Positions 55,640 to 64,000 of a DNA stretch of 64,000 bases are shown here, one piece after another. A program made the translations under genes and the position numbers. The notes under the pieces are model-generated. The model ran no database searches, was not told the DNA's origin, and worked only from the letters and a program-made list of their open reading frames with translations. The stretch lies in contig NZ_KI912148.1 in NCBI RefSeq assembly GCF_000517105.1, positions 1,966,200-2,030,199 on the forward strand. Reading direction: 5' to 3'. Origin of the DNA: Fischerella sp. PCC 9605. Its GTDB lineage: Bacteria; Cyanobacteriota; Cyanobacteriia; Cyanobacteriales; Nostocaceae. Position 1 is the stretch's first letter. Every line of letters begins with the position of its first letter.

Positions 55640-55888
55640 ATGAGTGTTATAATCTCAGACGAAATTCTGCAAGCATCTGGGCTTACCCCTAGTGAGTTTC
55701 GCCAAGAGATTGCATTATACCTTTTCCAGACAGGTCGCTTAAGCTTGGGCTATGCCAGTCAACTAGCGGATATGCAACCAAATAACTTTCGCCAACTCCT
55801 TAAGCAGCGCGATATCCCGCTCTATTCCTACGACGTTGAAGACTTTGAACTTGACTTGAAGAACCTGCGGGAGTTGGGACGACTTTGA
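55640..55888 (+). CDS. UPF0175-family antitoxin
   Basis: An 82-residue UPF0175 protein, a helical DNA-binding antitoxin type: LTPSEFRQEIALYLFQTGRL, then LGYASQLADMQPNNFRQLL (a helix-turn-helix). Its stop overlaps the start of the toxin gene by 4 bp (TTGA), so the two are translated together. It is expected to bind the toxin and repress the pair. Confidence 0.88.
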   Translation: MSVIISDEILQASGLTPSEFRQEIALYLFQTGRLSLGYASQLADMQPNNFRQLLKQRDIPLYSYDVEDFELDLKNLRELGRL

Positions 55889-56379
55889 TTGTCATCAGCG
55901 ATACATCGTTTATCGCGAATTTAGCAGCAATTCAGCACTTGCACCTTTTGCCCCAACTCTACAAACGAGTCACCATTCCTGAAGCGGTATATCGTGAACT
56001 TGCAGACATCGATCCTCCCGTTCCAGGAAGCCTCGAAGTTCAAGCCGCTTCCTGGCTTGAAGTTAGACAAGTTGTGAATCGTAACGCTGTTAAACGGCTT
56101 CAGCACGAAGTAAAGCTAGATCCTGGAGAATCTGAAGCGATCGCCCTTGCCCTAGAACTCAATGCCGATTTACTGTTGATTGATGAGCGTCGCGGTAGAG
56201 CAGAAGCCAATCGCTTGGGGTTAAGGATTACTGGGTTGCTGGGTATTTTGGTTGAGGCTAAACACCAAAATCTCATTGTTGCTATCAAGCCGTTAATGGA
56301 TACCCTGATTGCTACGTCCGAGTTTAGAGTATCTTCAGCTCTATACAATCAGATTTTAGAGATGGTGGATGAAGCATGA
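55885..56379 (+). CDS. DUF3368 (PIN-like) toxin
   Basis: A 164-residue PIN-fold RNase-like protein of the DUF3368 family: first acidic residue in VISDTSFIANL (Asp5), Glu in LDPGESEAIALAL (near 80) and Asp in LLLIDERRGR (near 98), followed by GLRITGLLGIL. It starts at a TTG at 55885 that overlaps the antitoxin stop. The pair lies just after the insertion sequence. The cleaved RNA is unknown. Confidence 0.88.
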   Translation: MIVISDTSFIANLAAIQHLHLLPQLYKRVTIPEAVYRELADIDPPVPGSLEVQAASWLEVRQVVNRNAVKRLQHEVKLDPGESEAIALALELNADLLLIDERRGRAEANRLGLRITGLLGILVEAKHQNLIVAIKPLMDTLIATSEFRVSSALYNQILEMVDEA

Positions 56380-56681
56380 TGTCCAAGGGGGTTGAGGGTA
56401 ACTGCGTTGGCACGGCACAATAACTAGTTATGCCGCTTAAGTCTTCGGAGCGTTCAGGATTAAGTTACGTGAGGTTGCAGCGATCAAGACCGAGTTGTTC
56501 TTTGCACTGAGCGATCGCATAGGGCTTTTGCCTGTTCCCTGCTGTAGTTGCCAGGTAGCGATCGCTTCCAAACTGACTCTGAAAGCAATCGTGTTTAAAC
56601 TAGGGGACTTGAGACCGACTCTTGAAAACCTCTCTATGCAAGTGTTAGCTCTTTTTGTCCAGGAGAAATTCCAGTTTAAGT
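56380..56681. other. Intergenic stretch
   Basis: About 300 bp between convergent genes. HIP1 octamers GCGATCGC-like sites at 56510 and 56559. No gene or terminator recognised. Confidence 0.4.
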
Positions 56682-59600
56682 CTATCGCTGTTCCACCACC
56701 GCACCCAGCGCTTGCAAAGTCAAAATCGTCGCTTCCGTTACTCCTTTCACACCAGTAATATTCATCCCCTCGTAAAGTCTTTTTGCTCTCAACATTCTTA
56801 TACACTCCCCCGTCTTCACATCCCAAACCCTCACCGTTTGGTCTTGTGAACCACTGGCAACAAATTGCCCATCTGGACTAAAAGCCACAGCAGACACTAA
56901 ATGAGTATGTCCAACACAGATATGGCGACATTCCCCAGTTTTCCCATCCCAAATTCTCACTGTTTGGTCATGGGAAGCACTAGCAAGAATCTGCCCATCT
57001 GGACTGTAAGCTATGGAAAAAACCCAGTTGGTATGTCCTGTGAGAGTTCTCAGACATTTTCCTGTCTGCCAATCCCAAAGTTTAATTGTTTGGTCTGTGC
57101 TGCAAGTCGCTAAGGTCTGACGATCTGGGCTAAATATCGCAGCGTAAATCCTGGCATCATGAGCTTCTAAAGTTTGCAGAAGACCAGTTTCACAATTCCA
57201 CAATCTTACAGTTTGGTCAGCGCTGCTACTAGCGAAAATTTTTCCGTCTGGACTAAAGGCGATCGCAAAAATTTTATCTCGATGACCGGTAAAAGTTTGC
57301 AGACATTGCCCGGTGTGCCAGTTCCACAGTTTAATCGTACAATCAGCGCTACCACTAGCAACCATCTCACCTTGGGGGTGAAAAGCCACAGTATAAGCCC
57401 AGTCTGTGTGTCCTTGTAACATTTGCAAACATCGCCCTGTGTTCACATTCCACAATCGCACTGTGGCATCGGTGCTAGCACTAGCTAATATATCTCCATT
57501 GGGATGAAAAGCCAGCCCGTAAATAAAGTCTGTATGTCCTTGTAAGGTTCCCAGACATTTGTGGGTTTGCCAGTCCCATAGTTTCACAGTTTTATCATTG
57601 CTACCACTAGCAATAATTTGCCCATTGGGACTGAATCTAACAGGCAGCGCCCAATCTGTATTACCATACCAAGTTTTTAAACATTGTCCATTGCGATAAT
57701 CCCATAACCGCATGGTTTGGTCTAAGCTGACACAAGCGATGGTTTGATTATCTGGGCTGAAAGCGACGCAACAGACTTCATTGGTTTGTCTGTGTAGTGT
57801 TTTGATACAAGTGTGGGTATGACAATCCCAAAGTTTAACAGTATGGTCGCCACTACCACTAACAAGTATTTCTCCTTGGGGGCTAAAAGCAACTGCATAG
57901 ACGCTGTTGGTATGTCCTGTGTAAGTTTTTATGCATTTGCCTGTGTGATAATTCCAAAGTTTAATTGTGCGATCGCCACTCCCACTGGCTAAAGTTTGCC
58001 CATCTGGACTAAATGCTACTGAACGCACCCAACCTTGATGTTCTGTGAGTGTTTTTAAGCACTTGCCTGTAGCAACATCCCATAACTTAATTGTGCGATC
58101 GGCACTACTACTTGCCAAAGTTTTGCCATCCGGACTAAAAGCAACACAACGCACCCAATCTGTATGTCCGGTCAGCGTTTTCAGGCAAATACCATCACGG
58201 ATATCCCAGAGTTTGACTGTGCGATCGCCACTAGCACTGGCTAAGGTTTGACCATCGGGACTAAATGCTACGGAAAATGTCTCATGATTATGTCCAATCA
58301 ACGTTTTTATACAAACACCATCAGCGACATTCCAAAGCTTAACTGTGTGGTCTGCACCACAACTTGCAAAAATTTCTCCATCCGGGCTAAACGTCACAAA
58401 GCGTACCCAGTTGGTATGACCCTGACAAATCAACAATAATTTTCCTGTTTTCACCTCCCACAGACGGACATTACAGTCGGTGTCGCAGGTTGCTAAAAGC
58501 TGACCGTCTGAGCTAAAAGCAGCTGACAAAATATTGCCTAGTGTTTCAGTAAAAACACATGATAATAAATCTGAGCCTGCAAAATTAACATCATGCAAGT
58601 TTACATCCTGAAGATAAGCTTGCCAAACAGTTAGATGGGAAAAGTCATAGCCGCTTAAATCAACCTGTGCTTGATGCAGAAGATTAAGTGCATTTCCCCC
58701 TGCATACCCCATTTCTTGGGGTGATTTTCCTCGGAGATGCGAGAGAATTTGACTCAAACAACTAGCAATATTTTCAGGACTACCAAGTTGTGCGATCAAT
58801 TCATTCACAATCGGTTGAAGGATCAGACCAGTTTGAGTTTCTCGCACATAATCCTTGGTTTGCGCTTTCATCAAAGCATAACTTCTAAAAATGGCTATTT
58901 TCTGGCTGACTATCTCTTGACTAACTTGCTCAATTAATTGGTTAGTTACATATTCCATCACCACAGGTTGTTGAGTAAAGCTACTGGCGCTTTTTTCAAT
59001 TAGCGATCGCCTTTGCAAAGAATTGAGCGATTCCAACATTTCACGGGATAAGACATTAGTAACAAAATCTGTTTGCAGATCCCGCAATGAAACTGGTTCG
59101 CGGTTGATGGCTAACCAGTACATAATCTCCCGTTCTAAATTTGTGAGACGATCAAACTGTTGATTGAGTAAGTCGCGGATATCGTCGAAGACAAACGCAC
59201 TTTGCTGAGAAATATCTAAAAACTGCGAAATATTACCATCAAAAAAATCTCCGATTGCAGACGCCACAATCTTGAGAGCCAGAGGATTACCACCATAGCG
59301 GGAAATCAAGATTTGCCATTGGGCATCTGTAGCTGTAAACTTTCCTTTGACGTTAAATAATGAGCGTCCTTCATTCTCTGGTAAACCTGTAAGTTGCAGA
59401 GAACGTACAGGCAAAAGTTCACCCTCGAATTGAGATAGTCCTTTCGGTTTTTCCCGTGAAGTCAACAGCAGACAACTTTGGTGTGAAGTTTCAGCGATAC
59501 AGCGAAAAAGTTGACCGTAACCTTCGTATCCAGGACGATAACTACCAGTGCGATCGCCCGCCTGTAAAATTGATTCAGCATTATCCAGAATCAACATACA

Positions 59601-60320
59601 ACGCAACGAACGTAAATATTTTAGTAACAGCGAAATTCTGCCTTCTAAGTTAGCTGGTAAATTTGTTTCCTGCTGTCCGGATAAAAACTGAATCAACTCA
59701 GCCAAAATATCTTCAACTGGGGGAGCATTGCGAAGACTCCGCCAAATTACATAATGTAGAGAAGCAACATGTCGCTTCTCTACAACAATTTGTTGCGCCA
59801 GCTTGACAGCCAAAGTGGTTTTACCAATTCCACCCATCCCCAGCAGCATCACCAAGCGGCAATTTTCTTGCACAATCCACCGTTGAACTGTGTTTAATTC
59901 TTCTGCACGTCCATAAAAAATTGAGACATCAGGCGCTTCGCCCCAGTCTGTGTGAGGAGTGGAGGACGCGGGGACATAGGGACGCGGGGACGCGGAGAAT
60001 AACTGTTGACTCTGTACAGACGTGCCATGGCACGTCTGTACAACTTTTGACTCCTTCTCTGAAACTTCTTCCCAACTCAGTCCCAAAACTTGGCAGTAGG
60101 CTTTAAACGCCTCAGCATTAATTGGGTATTTTCCTGCTAAGAAGCGCTTCCAAGTTCCTTCTGAGATGCCTAAAGCCAGAACTCCTTGTTCTTGCCAACA
60201 GACTCCTAAAATTTCACTAGCTGACTGAATCCATCTAAAATCATCGACAGACCACCCTTTTGCAATTCTGGCTTGCTTAATTTTTGCTAGTCCCTGTTGA
60301 GAAGCTTTGAGAGTAGCCAC
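56682..60320 (-). CDS. NB-ARC ATPase with 14 WD40 repeats
   Basis: A STAND protein of about 1212 residues from a GTG at 60320. Order: N-terminal helical domain (VATLKASQQGLAKIKQARIA, then GISEGTWKRFLAGKYPI) common in cyanobacterial NB-ARC proteins; a linker enlarged by the 20-bp palindrome and simple repeats; NB-ARC domain with Walker A LLGMGGIGKTTLA, LILDNAE (Walker B), LTSREK and GGNPLALKI; winged-helix part; a short pentapeptide-like stretch (DLSGYDFSHL, LHDVNFAGSDL); fourteen WD40 repeats to the end. The frame is open to 60467, but the family start motif is at the GTG. Such proteins resemble antiphage or signalling NLR-like sensors; no effector domain is recognised. Confidence 0.88.
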   Translation of the reverse strand: MATLKASQQGLAKIKQARIAKGWSVDDFRWIQSASEILGVCWQEQGVLALGISEGTWKRFLAGKYPINAEAFKAYCQVLGLSWEEVSEKESKVVQTCHGTSVQSQQLFSASPRPYVPASSTPHTDWGEAPDVSIFYGRAEELNTVQRWIVQENCRLVMLLGMGGIGKTTLAVKLAQQIVVEKRHVASLHYVIWRSLRNAPPVEDILAELIQFLSGQQETNLPANLEGRISLLLKYLRSLRCMLILDNAESILQAGDRTGSYRPGYEGYGQLFRCIAETSHQSCLLLTSREKPKGLSQFEGELLPVRSLQLTGLPENEGRSLFNVKGKFTATDAQWQILISRYGGNPLALKIVASAIGDFFDGNISQFLDISQQSAFVFDDIRDLLNQQFDRLTNLEREIMYWLAINREPVSLRDLQTDFVTNVLSREMLESLNSLQRRSLIEKSASSFTQQPVVMEYVTNQLIEQVSQEIVSQKIAIFRSYALMKAQTKDYVRETQTGLILQPIVNELIAQLGSPENIASCLSQILSHLRGKSPQEMGYAGGNALNLLHQAQVDLSGYDFSHLTVWQAYLQDVNLHDVNFAGSDLLSCVFTETLGNILSAAFSSDGQLLATCDTDCNVRLWEVKTGKLLLICQGHTNWVRFVTFSPDGEIFASCGADHTVKLWNVADGVCIKTLIGHNHETFSVAFSPDGQTLASASGDRTVKLWDIRDGICLKTLTGHTDWVRCVAFSPDGKTLASSSADRTIKLWDVATGKCLKTLTEHQGWVRSVAFSPDGQTLASGSGDRTIKLWNYHTGKCIKTYTGHTNSVYAVAFSPQGEILVSGSGDHTVKLWDCHTHTCIKTLHRQTNEVCCVAFSPDNQTIACVSLDQTMRLWDYRNGQCLKTWYGNTDWALPVRFSPNGQIIASGSNDKTVKLWDWQTHKCLGTLQGHTDFIYGLAFHPNGDILASASTDATVRLWNVNTGRCLQMLQGHTDWAYTVAFHPQGEMVASGSADCTIKLWNWHTGQCLQTFTGHRDKIFAIAFSPDGKIFASSSADQTVRLWNCETGLLQTLEAHDARIYAAIFSPDRQTLATCSTDQTIKLWDWQTGKCLRTLTGHTNWVFSIAYSPDGQILASASHDQTVRIWDGKTGECRHICVGHTHLVSAVAFSPDGQFVASGSQDQTVRVWDVKTGECIRMLRAKRLYEGMNITGVKGVTEATILTLQALGAVVEQR
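60013..60042. repeat. 20-bp palindrome, copy 4, extended to 30 bp
   Basis: AGACGTGCCATGGCACGTCT at 60018-60037, symmetrically extended by TGTAC and GTACA. It lies inside the NB-ARC gene, read on the minus strand as QTCHGTS, beside GGGACGCGG-type repeats (about 59965-59996). Confidence 0.85.
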
Positions 60321-60560
60321 TATATTTTCTATGCGTCCTATTTTATACGTATTTTTTATAGGTATAAATATCGCAGAACTCAAACATGATTTGCAATAAC
60401 ATATTAATAAATTTTTGCCTAGATCAGTTTTATTTGTCTTGGCGATCGCAAAACTGATCTGGAGCAAATAAGGTTACATCATCAAAAATTGAAAATATTA
60501 TTCATATTCATGCAGTGGCTGAATATACTGAGTATATTTTACTAGCAAAGGAAAAATTTC

Positions 60561-61157
60561 ATGATTAAACTTTATGACCTAGAGTTATCAGGAAATTGTC
60601 ACAAAGTAAGGTTGATGCTTTCCCTGTTACGGCTTCAGTACGAGCAGATAATAGTTGATATTCCAAACAGAGAACATAAATCGCCTCAGTTTCTCAAACT
60701 GAATCCTTTAGGACAAATTCCCGTACTGACTGATGAAGATGTAGTTATTCGTGATTCCCAAGCAATCTTAGTTTATCTGGCGCGAAAATATGGAACAGAA
60801 GAATGGCTACCTTTAGAACCAGAATCAATGGCTAAGGTAATGCAATGGTTATCCTTTGCTGCTAACGAAATTAATAACAGTGTGTTTATCGCCAGATTGC
60901 ACTTTCGCTTTCAAATGGATGTGGATTGGGAAGCAGCACAAATTAGAAGTAAGCCAGTTCTTCAGATCATGAACGAACACTTGCAAAATAGAACATGGTT
61001 GGAACTTGAACATCCAACAATTGCTGATATTGCTTGCTTTCCCTATATCGGATTAGCACCAGAAGGCAAAGTTGATTTAGAACCTTATCCCAGTGTAATT
61101 GCTTGGATTGAGCGGATAAAACAACTACCAAGATATGTAAATATGCCCGGATTGTAA
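60561..61157 (+). CDS. Glutathione S-transferase
   Basis: A 198-residue GST. The N-terminal thioredoxin-like domain (1-80) has SGNCHKVRLMLSLL, the cis-Pro motif GQIPVLTDED (near 53-62) and DSQAILVYLARKYG. The C-terminal helical domain carries HPTIADIACFPYI with the conserved Asp. It conjugates or reduces electrophiles with glutathione; the class and substrate are open. A short tandem repeat and the FMN-binding protein gene follow 44 bp later. Confidence 0.95.
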   Translation: MIKLYDLELSGNCHKVRLMLSLLRLQYEQIIVDIPNREHKSPQFLKLNPLGQIPVLTDEDVVIRDSQAILVYLARKYGTEEWLPLEPESMAKVMQWLSFAANEINNSVFIARLHFRFQMDVDWEAAQIRSKPVLQIMNEHLQNRTWLELEHPTIADIACFPYIGLAPEGKVDLEPYPSVIAWIERIKQLPRYVNMPGL

Positions 61158-61159
61158 GC

Positions 61160-61199
61160 AATCCAAAATCCAAAATCTAAAATCTAAAATCCAAAATCC
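61160..61199. repeat. ATCCAAA/ATCTAAA heptamer repeat
   Basis: Five to six copies of a 7-bp unit between the GST and the next gene, reaching to the base before the next start codon. Confidence 0.75.
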
Positions 61200-61201
61200 C
61201 A

Positions 61202-62101
61202 ATGTCTTTTCATTCTGGAGAAATTGCAGTCCAAACCCAAGCGGGAGTGCGAGAAGAAGCACAACGTTTGTGTAGTCTGATCGGTAATGTCATTAAACCA
61301 GCTGCTCAAGAATTTCTCCGCACCCAGCAGTTGGTTATTGCTAGTACAGTAGACACGGAAGGTAGAGTTTGGGCATCCTTGCTCACAGGAAAACCTGGTT
61401 TTGTGCAAGTGTTAAACCAGCAGATTTTACAGATTGATGCATTTCTCTTATCAGATGATTTACTGTATCATAACCTGCACAATAATCCACAAATCGGTCT
61501 ACTTGTAATTGATTTAGTAAACCGTCGGCGTTTACGTCTCAACGGCAAAGCAGAGATTCAGCCAGGAGGTAAGATCAAGGTCAATATTGAGCAAGCTTTT
61601 TTTAATTGTCCCAAGTATATTCAAGTGCGTCACTTAGAAACAGGGATGACAGAATCTCTAGAAAACCCTGTAATCTTCACCAGAGAAGCTTTGAATCAGA
61701 CAGATAAATACTGGATTACCCAAGCCGATACTTTTTTCATTGCTAGTTCCCATCCAGAAGTTGGCGCAGACGCATCTCACAGAGGCGGATATCCAGGGTT
61801 TGTGCAAGTTGTGCATAGTAACAAGCTAGTGTTTCCCGATTACGCTGGTAACAATATGTTTCAGACCTTCGGTAACTTGGCTGTGAATGCAGGTGCAGGT
61901 TTATTGTTTATTGATTTTGAAGAGGGACATACTCTGCAATTAGTTGGTAAAGCAGAGGTGATTTGGGATGCAGAGCGATTAAGTGATTTTGCTGGAGCGC
62001 GGCGTTTAGTTGAGTTTGAGGTAGAGCAAATTTTGGAAACCCGAAATGCTACTCCTTTACGCTGGCGGTTTGGGGAGTATTCACCTGTGAATCCAGAATG
62101 A
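61202..62101 (+). CDS. Pyridoxamine 5'-phosphate oxidase-like FMN-binding protein
   Basis: A 299-residue protein of two split-barrel flavin-binding modules: residues about 35-140 (QQLVIASTVDTEGRVWASLL, IGLLVIDLVNRRRLRLNGKA) and 165-285 (TFFIASSHPEVGADASHRGG, LLFIDFEEGHTLQLVGKAEV). Proteins of this type bind FMN, F420 or haem; this one is not the canonical PdxH. Same direction as the GST gene with a 44-bp gap, so possibly cotranscribed and stress related. Confidence 0.88.
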   Translation: MSFHSGEIAVQTQAGVREEAQRLCSLIGNVIKPAAQEFLRTQQLVIASTVDTEGRVWASLLTGKPGFVQVLNQQILQIDAFLLSDDLLYHNLHNNPQIGLLVIDLVNRRRLRLNGKAEIQPGGKIKVNIEQAFFNCPKYIQVRHLETGMTESLENPVIFTREALNQTDKYWITQADTFFIASSHPEVGADASHRGGYPGFVQVVHSNKLVFPDYAGNNMFQTFGNLAVNAGAGLLFIDFEEGHTLQLVGKAEVIWDAERLSDFAGARRLVEFEVEQILETRNATPLRWRFGEYSPVNPE

Positions 62102-62148
62102 GCATTGAAATTTAGCTGAAAAATTCTCACTTCGTGTTTGCATTTGAC

Positions 62149-62373
62149 TCAACCACCGCCAAATCTCGTCAACAACTCCTCACGGGATAATTCGAGTAAC
62201 AAGCGACTGTACTCTTGCGGTGGTAACTGTAGCAAAGGCTCAATTACTCGTTGCAATTCCTCATCTAGTGAGCCAAACCGGACGCGCAACAAGTTTTCTA
62301 CTACTTGGCGTTGCCCTTCTTGTAGTGTAGCTTCCCGCCATTCTAAATAAGCTTGTGATAAGTTCATAATCAC
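62149..62373 (-). pseudogene. 3' fragment of a DUF4351 (Rpn-type) gene
   Basis: 74 codons with MNLSQAYLEWREATLQEGQR and LLRVRFGSLDEELQRVIEPL, the DUF4351 end of Rpn-type (PD-(D/E)XK) nuclease/transposase-like proteins common in cyanobacteria. The frame continues upstream to about 62445 with fitting codons (NLTEDDQEVI), but the nuclease domain is missing. Likely the remains of a deleted gene. Confidence 0.65.
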
Positions 62374-62694
62374 CTCTTGGTCATCTTCCGTAAGATTTCC
62401 CTGGTTTATTACAGTTATCTGCCAACTCGTAATTAGAACTGTAGTATCTCATGCGTGGGTAGCTTGCTTACAGTGATATCCAGACGCAGTTCAGAAACAC
62501 AGACTGAAATTATCTAGTCTTAAGCATTGTAGTCAGTCTTTATCGTATATGTTCTATTTTGTCAAGACCAGTTTTTCAGCCTTGATCTACTCCAAACTGA
62601 TCTTTCGCCAAGTCAGCTGATAGAGCGATCCTAGAAAAGATGGAAGGATGAAAAGATAAATTCCTTCGGTCAGCACGCTCCTACACTGGCTTTA
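62374..62694. other. Intergenic stretch
   Basis: About 320 bp with the upstream part of the DUF4351 remnant (to about 62445) and the presumed promoter of the coiled-coil/ParA operon. No other feature seen. Confidence 0.4.
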
Positions 62695-63216
62695 ATGACA
62701 ATGGAGTGGATCATGTCCGAAAATCCTGTTTACATTGGCATCGAAACTACTGCTCACTCGACGATACAGGCAAACGCTAATGCAATTGCCAGTATTCTCG
62801 CGTTCAATGGTTTCATGGATGTGGCGAATAATCTGCTTATACCTTTACCCTCTAAGCAACTCCAAAAAAAAATCAGGAGACATAGGGTAAAACAAAAGGC
62901 TCAGTCTCAGTCACAAGAGACGAAAAATAGATTACAGGCAGAAATTGCCACACTGAAGCAAGAATTGGCTGCTTTAAAGCAGGAGAAGGCTGAATTGTCA
63001 AGCTTGCTCGCTATTACGACTAAGCACAAATCACCAGAGGCACTGTGGCAGAGTGAAGAATTGTTGAGACGCCAAATGCAGGAGATGCAGATTGAGATCG
63101 ATTTAAATCAAGTAGCACGCCAGGTAGCTGAGATTACTAAGACTGATTATTTTCAGCAGTTACAAATAGAAGTTGAACACCTCCGGAATTCAGAAGTTGC
63201 TGACGATAGTTGTTAG
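62695..63216 (+). CDS. Coiled-coil protein upstream of a ParA-like gene
   Basis: A 173-residue soluble protein. The first 70 residues are globular (VYIGIETTAHSTIQANANAI); residues 75-115 form a strong coiled coil (LQAEIATLKQELAALKQEKA), with a second helical stretch at 130-165. Possible starts are ATG at 62695 and ATG at 62713 (MSENPVYIG); I give the longer. Nine bp separate it from the ParA-like gene, so it is probably the partner of that ATPase. No family recognised. Confidence 0.72.
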   Translation: MTMEWIMSENPVYIGIETTAHSTIQANANAIASILAFNGFMDVANNLLIPLPSKQLQKKIRRHRVKQKAQSQSQETKNRLQAEIATLKQELAALKQEKAELSSLLAITTKHKSPEALWQSEELLRRQMQEMQIEIDLNQVARQVAEITKTDYFQQLQIEVEHLRNSEVADDSC

Positions 63217-63225
63217 AGGTGTCTT

Positions 63226-64000
63226 ATGTCTAAAATTATTGCTATTCATTCTTTTCGGGGCGGGACTGGTAAATCTAACTTAACAGCAAATTTAGCAGTG
63301 GCGATCGCTCAAAAGGGAAACCGAGTTGCTGTAGTGGATACTGATCTTAAGTCTCCTGGTATTCATGCCCTATTTAGTACTGATGAAAGTATCACAAGCA
63401 ATACCTTAAATGACTATTTATGGAATCGCAGTTCAATTAGTGACACAGCCTGCGATGTCAGTTCTCATTTAGGAATAGAGGGTAAGGGCAGAGTTTTCCT
63501 GACTCCTTATAGTATAAATGCTGATGAAATCGCCAGGATTGAGTACGAAGGATACAACGTTAGTCTACTTAATAGTGGATTTCGGCGCTTGATCGAAGAA
63601 TTGGAGATAGACTACTTATTCATCGATACTCACCCTGGTCTTAGTCGAGAAACTTTATTATCTATCGCTATTTCTGACCAGTTAATTGTGATTTTGCGCC
63701 CAGATCGCCAAGACTTTCAGGGAACGGCAGTTACAGTTGATGTTGCCCGTCAGCTCAAAGTCCGCAACATGATGCTGGTCATCAACAAGACACCAATCAA
63801 GATGGACTTTTCAGCACTACAAAAAAAAGTAGAGAAAACTTATAAAATTCCAGTAGCAGGTATCTTGCCATTGTCGGAAGATATGGTGCAGCTGGGCAGC
63901 TGTGGACTGTTTTGCTTGCAATATCCAGACCATCCTTTGTCTGAGATGCTCAAACAGGTCGCGGAAAAAGCAATTATGGAAACTTGCCTAGTAATTAAGT
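63226..64000 (+). CDS. ParA/MinD-family ATPase (cut by window end)
   Basis: At least 258 codons from the ATG at 63226, with no stop before the window edge. Deviant Walker A at residues 9-17 (FRGGTGKSN), second signature VVDTDLKSPGIHALF (near 39) and Walker B DYLFIDTHPGL (near 130). The pattern is that of MinD/ParA/Mrp-like ATPases that position or load cargo; the residue before GTGKS is Gly and the lysine of KGG is Arg, a mild variation. It is cotranscribed with the coiled-coil gene just upstream. Confidence 0.88.
   Translation, partial: MSKIIAIHSFRGGTGKSNLTANLAVAIAQKGNRVAVVDTDLKSPGIHALFSTDESITSNTLNDYLWNRSSISDTACDVSSHLGIEGKGRVFLTPYSINADEIARIEYEGYNVSLLNSGFRRLIEELEIDYLFIDTHPGLSRETLLSIAISDQLIVILRPDRQDFQGTAVTVDVARQLKVRNMMLVINKTPIKMDFSALQKKVEKTYKIPVAGILPLSEDMVQLGSCGLFCLQYPDHPLSEMLKQVAEKAIMETCLVIK

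Noticed and set aside
56437-56826. 129-codon minus-strand open frame
   Set aside because: It overlaps the 3' end of the NB-ARC-WD40 gene in another frame and has no family likeness.
60321-60467. N-terminal extension of the NB-ARC protein
   Set aside because: Family proteins begin at the ATLKASQQGLAKIKQ region, which follows a GTG at 60320; the upstream codons look non-coding.

Overview
The window comes from the chromosome of a filamentous, probably heterocyst-forming cyanobacterium (Nostocales type). Evidence: a photosystem II D1-family gene at the left edge, a carotenoid desaturase of the myxoxanthophyll pathway, many GCGATCGC (HIP1) octamers inside genes, heptameric short tandem repeats (GGTTAGT type) between genes, very large STAND ATPases with WD40 propellers, and abundant small mobile palindromic repeats. 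The genus cannot be fixed from sequence reading alone.

Layout. 0-8.7 kb: an atypical D1 gene, a LabA-like NYN protein, an OmpR-type two-component pair, a DUF2459 protein, a diacylglycerol-kinase-like lipid kinase and an ExoD protein. 8.7-9.9 kb: gene-poor stretch with small repeats and a wrecked PAP/fibrillin gene. 9.9-22 kb: mostly housekeeping genes (SpoIID-like, conserved membrane proteins, tRNA-Arg(CCG), a second LabA-like gene, Hsp33, an HtrA protease, a CsoR/InrS-type metal sensor, CrtD). 22-29 kb: the Kdp potassium pump (kdpA-B-F-C, minus strand) divergent from a sensor kinase/NarL regulator pair. 29-35.7 kb: EamA transporter + cobH, aspartate kinase lysC, a Coq4-like/TetR divergent pair with a perfect operator palindrome, and a J-domain coiled-coil protein.

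35.9-53.3 kb is the most unusual part. It holds a 14-repeat WD40 STAND ATPase, a small DUF4278 protein, a cyclic-peptide-type ABC exporter, a flavin monooxygenase, a small lipoprotein with an unrecognised 495-residue protein, and a 2419-residue LamG-domain protein. Six start sites there carry the same 20-bp motif (consensus CTTAACTTTTCTGTATCGAC), pointing at the gene, with 47-65 bp between motif and start codon, and with an upstream AAGTTAAG half-site at least five times. One of the six sites now precedes only the remains of a deleted lipoprotein gene. I infer a co-regulated, partly duplicated locus that may produce, modify, export or display a surface or secreted product. Its function is not known to me.

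53.3-64 kb: an IS200/IS605-type element with an apparently intact tnpB and a tnpA broken by a 137-bp hairpin element present twice; a UPF0175/DUF3368 toxin-antitoxin pair; an NB-ARC-WD40 protein; GST and FMN-binding (PPOX-like) proteins; a DUF4351 remnant; and a coiled-coil gene followed by a ParA/MinD ATPase cut by the window edge. Small repeats have repeatedly been inserted in or beside genes here, including one 20-bp palindrome read through in frame in three proteins.
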